Below, one piece after another: positions 8,958 through 16,213 of a DNA stretch of 64,000 nt (within the stretch, counting starts at the first letter, position 1; the number at the start of each line of letters is the position of its first letter). This stretch comes from Micromonospora sp. MA102 (lineage in GTDB: Bacteria > Actinomycetota > Actinomycetes > Mycobacteriales > Micromonosporaceae). The position numbers and the translations under genes were made by a program. The stretch is from contig NZ_JAMWEG010000002.1 in assembly GCF_025460765.1 (NCBI RefSeq), positions 124,001 through 188,000 on the forward strand. The letters run 5' to 3'. Below the pieces are notes generated by a model that was given only the letters and a program-made list of their open reading frames with translations, was not told the origin of the DNA and searched no databases.

Positions 8958-10163
8958 TTGTCCACTCACGACAACCTCCTGCGCGTCGGCATGGTCGGCT
9001 ACGCGTTCATGGGCGCCGCGCACTCCCAGGCGTGGCGCACCGTGAACCGCGTGTACGACCTACCGGCGCGGGTGCGGATGGCGCTGGTCTGCGGCCGGGA
9101 CGAGCCGAAGGTGGCCGAGGCCGCCGGCCGGCTCGGCTGGGACGGGCACACCACGGACTGGCGGCGGCTCGTCGAGTCCGACGAGATCGACGTGGTCGAC
9201 ATCTGCACACCGGGGGACAGCCACTGCGAGATCGCCCTCGCCGCGCTGGCCGCGGGCAAGCACGTGCTGTGCGAGAAGCCGCTGGCCAACACCGTCGAGG
9301 AGGCCCGGGAGATGGCGGCCGCCGCCGCCCGGGCCCAAGCCGCCGGGGTACGCGCCATGTGCGGCTTCAACTACCGCCGCGTGCCCGCGGTCGCCCTGAT
9401 GCGGCAGCTCGTCGCCGACGGGCGGCTCGGCGAGATCCGGCACGTCCGGGCGGTCTACCTCCAGGACTGGATCGTGGACCCGCAGTTCCCGCTGGTCTGG
9501 CGGTTGCAGAAGGACAGGGCGGGCTCCGGCGCGCTCGGCGACATCGGCGCGCACATCATCGACCTGACCCAGTACGTGACCGGGCAGCTCATCACCGGGG
9601 TCAGCGCGATCACCGAGACGTTCGTCAAGGAGCGGCCGCTGCCGTCCGGGTCGACCGGCCTGGCCGCGCAGGCCGACGGCAACGGCCAGGCGACCGGACC
9701 GGTCACCGTGGACGACGCCGCCGTCTTCGTGGCCCGGCTCGACGGCGGCGCGCTCGCCACCTACGAGGCGACCCGGTTCGCCACCGGCCGCAAGAACGCC
9801 CTGCGTGTCGAGATCAACGGCTCGCTGGGCAGCGTGGTGTTCGACCTGGAACGCCTCAACGAGCTGGAGTTCCTCGACGCCACCCGTCCGGCCGCCGAGC
9901 AGGGCTTCAGCCGGATCCTGGTGACCGAGCCGGAGCACCCGTACCTGTCGGCGTGGTGGCCGCCCGGCCACATCATCGGCTACGAGCACTCCTTCACGCA
10001 CCAGATGCGCGACTTCGTCGAGGCGGTCGCCACCGGAGTGGACCCGACGCCGTCGTTCGCCGACGCGTTGCAGGTCCAGCTCGTGCTCGATGCGGTGACC
10101 CGCTCCGCCGAGCGGGCCGCGTGGACGGAGGTGGAGCCCGCGCTGGCCGACGTGGCCGCCTGA
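8958..10163 (+). CDS. Gfo/Idh/MocA family oxidoreductase
   Basis: A 401-residue NAD(P)-dependent dehydrogenase. The N-terminal Rossmann fold opens with [19 protein letters not shown], followed by [32 protein letters not shown], where EKP carries the conserved catalytic lysine. The second domain contains [10 protein letters not shown] and [15 protein letters not shown] (GxHxxD-type substrate site). It probably oxidises a hydroxyl of an imported sugar, often at C3 or C2. The TTG start follows GGGGGGAG and lies 20 bases after the binding protein, so it belongs to the importer operon. The substrate is inferred only as a sugar or inositol. Confidence 0.92.
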   Translation: MSTHDNLLRVGMVGYAFMGAAHSQAWRTVNRVYDLPARVRMALVCGRDEPKVAEAAGRLGWDGHTTDWRRLVESDEIDVVDICTPGDSHCEIALAALAAGKHVLCEKPLANTVEEAREMAAAAARAQAAGVRAMCGFNYRRVPAVALMRQLVADGRLGEIRHVRAVYLQDWIVDPQFPLVWRLQKDRAGSGALGDIGAHIIDLTQYVTGQLITGVSAITETFVKERPLPSGSTGLAAQADGNGQATGPVTVDDAAVFVARLDGGALATYEATRFATGRKNALRVEINGSLGSVVFDLERLNELEFLDATRPAAEQGFSRILVTEPEHPYLSAWWPPGHIIGYEHSFTHQMRDFVEAVATGVDPTPSFADALQVQLVLDAVTRSAERAAWTEVEPALADVAA

Positions 10164-10418
10164 CCGATCCACGGCGGCGCTCCGCGCGCCGACCCGAAGG
10201 GCTTTCCGGTGCCGACCGGCGAGGGCCCGCCGCGGTTGCGCCCCGCGGCGGGGACGAGGTCGGACCCGGAGAGCGTGCCGCCGCGCCCGAACGCGCGGCC
10301 GGCACGAACCAGCACGGCCGTCCGGTGCGGCCGGACCGGGATTCCCCGGCCGCGCCGGCCGACCGGCCCGAGGACGGGGAGGCGGACACCCGGCCACGCG
10401 GCTCGGAGGGGAGACGGC

Positions 10419-11039
10419 ATGACACCCGACCGACTGCGCACCGCGCTGCGGGGCGTACCCGATCCGCGGTGGCTGGACGCGGCCCTGCGCCGCGTCGCGA
10501 CCGATCCCGCGGCGATCCCGCGGCTGTTCGCCACCGCGGCCCGCACATGCGGCCGGGGGCCGCTGCCCGGCGGGCCCGGCTGGACCGTCGACGAGGCGGC
10601 CCGCGCGCTGCTGCTCACCGCGCTCCCCGCCGGTCACGCCGCGGCGGCCGAGGCGCTCTACCGGCACGGCGACGCCGCCGAGAAGCGAGCCGTGCTGCGG
10701 GCGCTGCCCCTGCTGCCGATCGGGGCGGAGTGCGTGCCGCTGCTGCACGACGCGATCCGCACCGACGACACCCGGCTGGTGGCCGCCGCGTTGGGCCCGT
10801 ACGCCCGGCACCTGGAGCAGCCGGCGTGGCGCCAGGCGGTGCTCAAGTGCGTCTTCACCGGCGTGCCGCTGGCCGTCGTCGACGACCTCGCCGGCCGCGC
10901 CGACGGCGAGCTGGCCGTGATGCTGGCCGGGCTCGCCGCGGAGCGGCGCGCGGCCGGCCGGAGCATGCCCGCCGACGCGGCCGACCTGCTCGACCGGCTC
11001 GGCGCCCGCTCGCCGTCGACCACCGCGCCGGAGGCGTGA
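10419..11039 (+). CDS. eboA: EboA domain protein
   Basis: A 206-residue protein matching actinobacterial EboA-domain proteins: ALLLTALP, then ALYRHGDAAEKRAVLRALPLLPIG, TDDTRLVAAALGPYARHL and WRQAVLKCVFTGVPLAVV. EboA is the first gene of the ebo (EDB) cluster, implicated in trafficking of a prenylated metabolite precursor, for example scytonemin in cyanobacteria. The start is ATG 10419 after GGAGGGGAG; the frame is open further upstream but without family similarity. Its stop overlaps the TatD gene start. The rest of an ebo cluster (UbiA-like EboC, EboD, EboE, EboF) is not present nearby. Confidence 0.82.
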   Translation: MTPDRLRTALRGVPDPRWLDAALRRVATDPAAIPRLFATAARTCGRGPLPGGPGWTVDEAARALLLTALPAGHAAAAEALYRHGDAAEKRAVLRALPLLPIGAECVPLLHDAIRTDDTRLVAAALGPYARHLEQPAWRQAVLKCVFTGVPLAVVDDLAGRADGELAVMLAGLAAERRAAGRSMPADAADLLDRLGARSPSTTAPEA

Positions 11040-11854
11040 TGCGCATCTTCGACCCGCACATCCACATGACGTCCCGGACCACCGACGACTACGAACGGAT
11101 GGCCGCGGCCGGGGTGCGGGCCGTCGTGGAGCCGGCGTCCTGGCTGGGGCAGCCGCGTACCAGCGTGGACACGTTCGTGGACTACTTCGACTCGCTGATC
11201 GGGTGGGAGCCGTTCCGGGCGGACCGGTTCGGGGTCCGGCACCACGCCACCGTGGCGCTGAACCCGAAGGAGGCCAACGACCCGCGCTGCCGCCCGGTGC
11301 TCGACCTGCTCCCGCGCTACCTGGACAAGGACGGCGTGGTGGCGGTCGGCGAGATCGGCTACGACTCGATGACGCTGGCCGAGGACGCCGCCTTCGCCGG
11401 TCAGCTCGCCCTGGCCGTGGCGCACGACCTGCCCGCCCTCGTGCACACCCCGCACCGGGACAAGGCGCGCGGTGTCGCGCGCACGCTGGCCGTGGTCGCC
11501 GAGTCCGGCATCGCCCCCGGGCGGGTGCTGGTCGACCATCTCAACGAGGTCACCGTGGAGCTGGTGCGGGACACCGGCTGCTGGCTCGGCTTCTCGATCT
11601 ATCCGGAGACGAAAATGTCGCCGCCGCGGATGGTCGAGCTGCTGCGGGCGTACGGGACCGAGCGGATGCTGGTCAACTCGGCCGCCGACTGGGGGCGCTC
11701 GGACCCGCTGCTCACCCGGGCCACCGGGGAGGCCATGCTGCTCGCCGGGTTCACCGAGGACGACGTGGACCGGGTGCTGTGGCGCAACCCGGTCGAGTTC
11801 TACGGCCAGTCCGGCCGGCTGGACCTCGCCGACCTGGGCGGGCCCGGAGGCTGA
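11039..11854 (+). CDS. TatD family metal-dependent hydrolase (EboB-like)
   Basis: A 271-residue TIM-barrel amidohydrolase of the TatD superfamily. It begins MRIFDPHIHMTSR (the HxH metal motif) and has VAVGEIGYDSMTLAEDAAF, a TatD-type GEIG-D segment with the metal-bridging Glu. It continues with LPALVHTPHRDK, VLVDHLNEVTVELV and MLVNSAADWGRSDP, giving the remaining metal ligands His and Asp. ATG 11039 overlaps the EboA stop; GTG 11036 is also possible. The eboA-TatD adjacency is the conserved start of ebo clusters, so the real substrate is likely a metabolite rather than DNA. Confidence 0.88.
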   Translation: MRIFDPHIHMTSRTTDDYERMAAAGVRAVVEPASWLGQPRTSVDTFVDYFDSLIGWEPFRADRFGVRHHATVALNPKEANDPRCRPVLDLLPRYLDKDGVVAVGEIGYDSMTLAEDAAFAGQLALAVAHDLPALVHTPHRDKARGVARTLAVVAESGIAPGRVLVDHLNEVTVELVRDTGCWLGFSIYPETKMSPPRMVELLRAYGTERMLVNSAADWGRSDPLLTRATGEAMLLAGFTEDDVDRVLWRNPVEFYGQSGRLDLADLGGPGG

Positions 11855-11905
11855 AGCGGCTGTCCGGTGGAGTCCGCGGGACAGGCACGCGCGGTATTGT
11901 CAGCC

Positions 11906-11962
11906 ATGGATACCGACCGGCTCGGGATCGGCCTGGATCGGGCGCCCCGGGAGGCGCTGTGA
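11906..11962 (+). CDS. Possible 18-codon leader ORF coupled to the polyprenyl synthase
   Basis: ATG 11906 opens an 18-residue ORF beginning MDTDRLGIGLDR whose stop (TGA 11960-11962) overlaps the GTG start of the polyprenyl synthase at 11959. TATTGT at 11895-11900 lies five bases before the ATG, as in leaderless actinomycete transcripts, so the ORF may begin at the transcript's 5' end and feed ribosomes into the synthase gene. No homology is recognised. Confidence 0.35.
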   Translation: MDTDRLGIGLDRAPREAL

Positions 11963-13038
11963 CCGTGACCGTCGCACCGACCGACGCGGCCCTAATGCGG
12001 GGCCGTTTCGACGCCGCGCTCGCCGCGTTCCTGCACGAGCGCCGGCCGCGCCGGCCGGGCCGGCCGGACGACGACGGCACGGCGGCCGTCCACGCCGTGC
12101 TCCGCCGGTTCGTCCTGGCCGGCGGCAAGCGGCTGCGGCCCCTGTTCTGCTACTGGGGCTGGCGGGGCTTCGGCGGCACCGACGGCACCCCGATCGTGGT
12201 GGCCGCCGCGGCGCTGGAGCTGTTCCACGCCTTCGCGCTGATCCACGACGACATCCTGGACCGCAGCGACCGCCGGCGGGGCCGGCCCACCGTGCACCGG
12301 GTCTTCGCCGAGTGGCATGCCCGGTCCGGCTGGCACGGCGACCCGGAGGCGTACGGCCGGCAGGCGGCCCTGCTCTGCGGCGACCTCTGCGCCGCCTGGT
12401 CCGGCCAGATGTTCCACGGCTGCGGGCTGGACACCGAGCGGCTGCGCCGGGGCCACGCCGTGTTCGCCCGGATGCGGGCCGAGGTGATCGCGGGGGAGTA
12501 CCTCGACGTGGTGGCCGCGGCCGGCGACGGCTCGGTGGAGAGCGCCCTGGCGGTGGTGCGGCTCAAGACGGCCCGCTACACGGTCACCCGGCCGGTGCAG
12601 CTCGGGGCCGCCCTGGCCGGTGCGGATCCGGACGTGGTGGCCGCGCTGGCCGGGTTCGGCGACCCGTTGGGGGACGCCTTCCAGCTGCGCGACGACCTGC
12701 TCGGTGTCTTCGGTGAACCGGCGGTGACGGGGAAGTCCAACCTGGACGACCTGCGGGAGGGCAAGCCGACGGTGCTCATGGCGCTGGCCCGGGCGGCCGC
12801 GGGGCCGGCGGGGGCGGCGCGGTTGCGGGCGCTGCTGGGCGATCCGGCCCTGGACCCGGCGGGGGCGGCCGAGGTGCGGGCGATCGTGGAGGCGTCCGGG
12901 GCGCGGGCGGCGGTGGAGCGGATGATCCGGTCGCGGGCCGACGCGGCGCTGGCCGCGCTGGACGGGTTGCCGCTGGCGGAGCGGGCCCGGGCGGCGCTTG
13001 CCGAGCTGGCGGCCCGGGCCGTGGATCGGCGCCGCTGA
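11959..13038 (+). CDS. Polyprenyl diphosphate synthase
   Basis: A 359-residue trans-isoprenyl diphosphate synthase. It has VLAGGKRLRPLFCYWG, first aspartate-rich motif DDILD (LIHDDILDRSDRRRGRPTVHR), LLCGDLCAAW, RLKTARYTVTRPVQLGAAL, and the second motif GDAFQLRDDLLGVFG with GKSNLDDLREGKPTVLM. All catalytic Asp residues are present, so it should condense IPP with allylic diphosphates (geranylgeranyl- or farnesyl-type; chain length not determined). GTG start with GGGAGG upstream. It follows the eboA/TatD pair, which belong to a system whose EboC member is a prenyltransferase. Confidence 0.92.
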   Translation: MTVTVAPTDAALMRGRFDAALAAFLHERRPRRPGRPDDDGTAAVHAVLRRFVLAGGKRLRPLFCYWGWRGFGGTDGTPIVVAAAALELFHAFALIHDDILDRSDRRRGRPTVHRVFAEWHARSGWHGDPEAYGRQAALLCGDLCAAWSGQMFHGCGLDTERLRRGHAVFARMRAEVIAGEYLDVVAAAGDGSVESALAVVRLKTARYTVTRPVQLGAALAGADPDVVAALAGFGDPLGDAFQLRDDLLGVFGEPAVTGKSNLDDLREGKPTVLMALARAAAGPAGAARLRALLGDPALDPAGAAEVRAIVEASGARAAVERMIRSRADAALAALDGLPLAERARAALAELAARAVDRRR

Positions 13039-13042
13039 CCCA

Positions 13043-13119
13043 ACTTTTGTCGCTCATTGACGAAAGTCGTTCCGGAACCAGCGGAAGCTATGGACAGGCA
13101 GATCGAAAGGTCTTAATGT
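13043..13119 (+). promoter_or_regulatory. Promoter with AT-rich palindromic operator (site B)
   Basis: A 25-base imperfect palindrome at 13043-13067 has arms ACTTTTGTC and GACGAAAGT. The 13-mer GAAGCTATGGACA at 13084-13096 is identical to site A and lies at the same distance. TGGACA (13091-13096) and TAATGT (13114-13119) are separated by 17 bases and make a convincing sigma-70-type promoter. It drives the sugar dehydrogenase at 13321, leaving a leader of roughly 195 bases in which I see no riboswitch. Confidence 0.65.
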
Positions 13120-13320
13120 CGTCCGCAAGCACAGAGCTGTTTCGTCGAGGTGAACCGCCCGCACCCGGCACCCTCGTCGAGGTGACCGGCCGGCCGCAAC
13201 CACCGGCGGTCGCGGCCTGCCGGGTCGCACCCGGCGGGCCCGGCGCAGCATCCCCGCACGGCATCCGGCGCGACGCGCGCCCGATCCAGGCTGCGCGCGT
13301 CAGGAAGGGACAGCAGAGGC

Positions 13321-16155
13321 ATGTCCAGCCCCCACCACACCCCCACCCGACGATGGCTCCCCGCCGGATCGGCGCTGCTGCTCGCGGCCGCCGCCGGCGC
13401 GGTCGGCCTGGCCGCGACCCCCGTCCCGGCGTCCGCGCACCCCATCACGGCGAGCGACTTCCAGCAGGTGGAACTCGCCCGCGGCGTCGCCGAGACCGGC
13501 GAACCCATGTCCCTCGCGGTGCTGCCCGACCGCTCGGTCCTGCACACCGCCCGCAACGGCACGCTCCGGCGCACCGACGCCGCCGGCGTCACCACCGTGA
13601 TCGGCACCCTGCCCGTCTACAACCACGACGAGGAGGGGCTCCAGGGCGTCGGGGTCGATCCCGGCTTCGCGAGCAACCGGCAGATCTACCTCTACTACGC
13701 GCCCCCGCTGTCCACCCCGGCCGGCGACGCCCCCGCCACCGGTAGCGACTTCTCCGCCTGGCGCGGCGTCAACCGGCTCTCCCGGTTCAACCTCAACGCC
13801 GACTTCACGCTCAACCAGACGAGCCGGGTCGACGTGCTCGACGTGCCCGCCGACCGGGGCATGTGCTGCCACGTCGGCGGCGACATCGACTTCGACGCCG
13901 CCGGCAACCTCTACCTCTCCACCGGCGACGACACCAACCCGTTCGACTCCGGCGGCTACGCGCCCCTGGACGAGCGGACCGAGCGCAACCCCGCGTACGA
14001 CGCGCAGCGCAGCGCCGGCAACACCAACGACCTGCGCGGCAAGATCCTGCGGATCAAGGTGAACGCCGACGGGTCGTACTCGATCCCCTCCGGAAACCTC
14101 TTTCCGGCCGGCACCGCGAAGACCCGGCCGGAGATCTACGCCATGGGCTTCCGCAACCCGTTCCGGATGAGCGTCGACAAGGCCACCGGGATCGTCTACG
14201 TCGGCGACTACGGCCCCGACGCCGGCACCAGTTCGGCCCGCGGCCCGTCCGGGCAGGTCGAGTTCGACCGGGTCACCGGTCCGGGCAACTACGGCTGGCC
14301 GTACTGCACCGGCACCAACTCGGCGGCCGAGACGTACGCCGAGTGGGACTTCGCCACCGGCACCGCGGGCGCGAAGTTCGACTGCGCGGGCGGCCCGACC
14401 AACAACTCGTTCCGCAACACCGGCCAGAGCACCCTGCCGGCCGCGAAGCCGGCCTGGATCCGGTACGCGGGCGACGCCGGCAGCCCGCCCGAGTTCGGCG
14501 GCGGCTCCGAGTCGCCGATGGCCGGCCCGGTCTACCGATACGACGCCGCCAACCCCTCCACCACGAAGTTCCCGCAGTCCTTCGACGGGCAGTTCTTCGC
14601 CACCGAGTTCGGCCGCGGCTGGATCAAGCCGATCCACCTCAACGCCGACGGCTCACCGGGCACCATCGACGCCTTCCCGTGGACCGGCAAACAGGTGATG
14701 GACTCCGCGTTCGGGCCGGACGGCGCCTACTACGTGCTCGACTACGGCACCGGCTACTTCAACGGCGACGCCAACTCGGCGCTGTACCGCTTCGACTACC
14801 TCGGCGGCGGCAACCGCGCCCCGGTGGCCCGGGCCGCCGCCGACAAGACCTCCGGCGCGGCCCCGCTGGCCGTCGCCTTCTCCTCGGCCGGCTCGTCCGA
14901 CCCGGAGGGCGGGGCGCTCACGTACGCGTGGGCGTTCGGCGACGGCGGCACCTCGACGGCGGCGAACCCGTCGCACACCTACACGGCCAACGGCCGCTAC
15001 ACCGCCACGCTGACCGTCCGGGACCCGCAGGGCGCCACCGGCACGGCCAGCGTGGTGATCACCGTCGGCAACACCGCGCCGACGGTCACCGTGAACAGCC
15101 CCGGCAACGGGCAGCTCTTCTCCTTCGGTGACACCGTGCCGTTCCGGATCACCGTCACCGACCCGGAGGACGGCACGATCGACTGCACGAAGGTCAAGAT
15201 GACCTACGTGCTCGGCCACGACCAGCACGGCCACCAGATCACCTCGGCCACCGGCTGCACCGGTTCGATCAGCATCCCCGTCGACGGCGAGCACGACGAC
15301 GCGGCGAACATCTTCGCGATCTTCGACGCCGAGTACACCGACGCCGGCGGGCTGACCACGCACACCCAGCACACCCTCCAGCCCCGGCACCGGCAGGCCG
15401 AGCACTTCAAGACCTCCGCCGGCATCAACACCTTCGACAAGGCGACCGCCGAGGGCGGCAAGACCGTCGGCGACATCCACAACGGGGACTGGATCGCGTT
15501 CGAGCCCTACCATCTCGGCAACGTCACCGGGTTCAGCGCCCGGGTCTCCTCCGCCGGGGTGGGCGGCGCCCTCCAGGTGCGGGCCGGCTCGGCGACCGGC
15601 ACCGTCCTCGGCTCGGCCACCGTTCCGGTGACCGGGGCGTGGGACACGTTCACCACGGTGACCGGCACGGTCGCCAACCCGCCCGCCGGGACCACCACGC
15701 TCTACCTCACCTTCGCGGGCGGCGCCGGCGCGCTCTACGACCTCGACTCGTTCACGCTCACCACGTCCGGGGCGCGCACCGGGCCGGTCCGCGGGCTGGC
15801 CGGCAAGTGCCTGGACGTGCGCAACGCCGCGACCGCCGACGGCACCCAGATCCAGCTCTACACCTGCAACGGCACCACGGCGCAGAGCTGGACGGTGACC
15901 CCGAACTCGACGGTCAAGGCGCTCGGCAAGTGCCTGGACGTCTCGGGCGGCGCGACCGCCGACGGCACGAAGATCCAGCTGTGGACGTGCAACGGCACCG
16001 GCGCGCAGAACTGGTCGGCGCAGGCCGACGGCACGCTGCGCAACCCGCAGTCCGGCAAGTGCCTGGACGTCTGCGGCAACAACTCCGCCGACAGCACCCC
16101 CGTACACCTCTGGACCTGCACCGGCGCGGCGAACCAGAAGTGGATCCTGCCCTGA
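13321..16155 (+). CDS. Secreted PQQ-dependent sugar dehydrogenase with PKD, CBM and ricin-lectin modules
   Basis: A 944-residue exported protein. Residues 1-40 are a signal peptide ending in ASAHP. Residues about 45-490 are a six-bladed glucose/sorbosone dehydrogenase beta-propeller (EPMSLAVLPDRSVLHTARNGTLRR, HDEEGLQGVGVDPGF, LRGKILRIKVN, EIYAMGFRNPFRMSVD, YGDYGPDAG, ATEFGRGWIKPI). A PKD domain follows (about 495-590, TYAWAFGDGGTSTAANPSHTY), then an Ig-like segment and a CBM6-like jelly roll (from about 690). The C-terminus holds three ricin QxW repeats (KCLDVxxxxxADGTxIQLxTCNG). It likely oxidises sugars at the cell surface while bound to polysaccharide. Confidence 0.9.
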   Translation: MSSPHHTPTRRWLPAGSALLLAAAAGAVGLAATPVPASAHPITASDFQQVELARGVAETGEPMSLAVLPDRSVLHTARNGTLRRTDAAGVTTVIGTLPVYNHDEEGLQGVGVDPGFASNRQIYLYYAPPLSTPAGDAPATGSDFSAWRGVNRLSRFNLNADFTLNQTSRVDVLDVPADRGMCCHVGGDIDFDAAGNLYLSTGDDTNPFDSGGYAPLDERTERNPAYDAQRSAGNTNDLRGKILRIKVNADGSYSIPSGNLFPAGTAKTRPEIYAMGFRNPFRMSVDKATGIVYVGDYGPDAGTSSARGPSGQVEFDRVTGPGNYGWPYCTGTNSAAETYAEWDFATGTAGAKFDCAGGPTNNSFRNTGQSTLPAAKPAWIRYAGDAGSPPEFGGGSESPMAGPVYRYDAANPSTTKFPQSFDGQFFATEFGRGWIKPIHLNADGSPGTIDAFPWTGKQVMDSAFGPDGAYYVLDYGTGYFNGDANSALYRFDYLGGGNRAPVARAAADKTSGAAPLAVAFSSAGSSDPEGGALTYAWAFGDGGTSTAANPSHTYTANGRYTATLTVRDPQGATGTASVVITVGNTAPTVTVNSPGNGQLFSFGDTVPFRITVTDPEDGTIDCTKVKMTYVLGHDQHGHQITSATGCTGSISIPVDGEHDDAANIFAIFDAEYTDAGGLTTHTQHTLQPRHRQAEHFKTSAGINTFDKATAEGGKTVGDIHNGDWIAFEPYHLGNVTGFSARVSSAGVGGALQVRAGSATGTVLGSATVPVTGAWDTFTTVTGTVANPPAGTTTLYLTFAGGAGALYDLDSFTLTTSGARTGPVRGLAGKCLDVRNAATADGTQIQLYTCNGTTAQSWTVTPNSTVKALGKCLDVSGGATADGTKIQLWTCNGTGAQNWSAQADGTLRNPQSGKCLDVCGNNSADSTPVHLWTCTGAANQKWILP

Positions 16156-16161
16156 TCCGAC

Positions 16162-16191
16162 GGTGCGGGGCCGGTCCGCCGGCCCCGCACC
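16162..16191 (+). terminator. Perfect 13-bp hairpin between the dehydrogenase and ThuA genes
   Basis: GGTGCGGGGCCGG (16162-16174) and CCGGCCCCGCACC (16179-16191) are perfectly complementary around a TCCG tetraloop. There is no clear T-tract. In the 58-base gap it may act as a partial terminator or as an mRNA-processing/stability element that sets different levels of the two secreted proteins. Confidence 0.6.
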
Positions 16192-16213
16192 CCGTCCGGC
16201 CCTGGAGAGCGAC

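Noticed and set aside
11959-13038. Terpene biosynthetic gene cluster
   Set aside because: The polyprenyl synthase has no terpene cyclase, phytoene synthase or P450 nearby; its neighbours are eboA/TatD and sugar genes.
13120-13320. Riboswitch in the long leader of the sugar dehydrogenase operon
   Set aside because: No conserved riboswitch core or strong alternative hairpins could be recognised by eye; the leader is just GC-rich.
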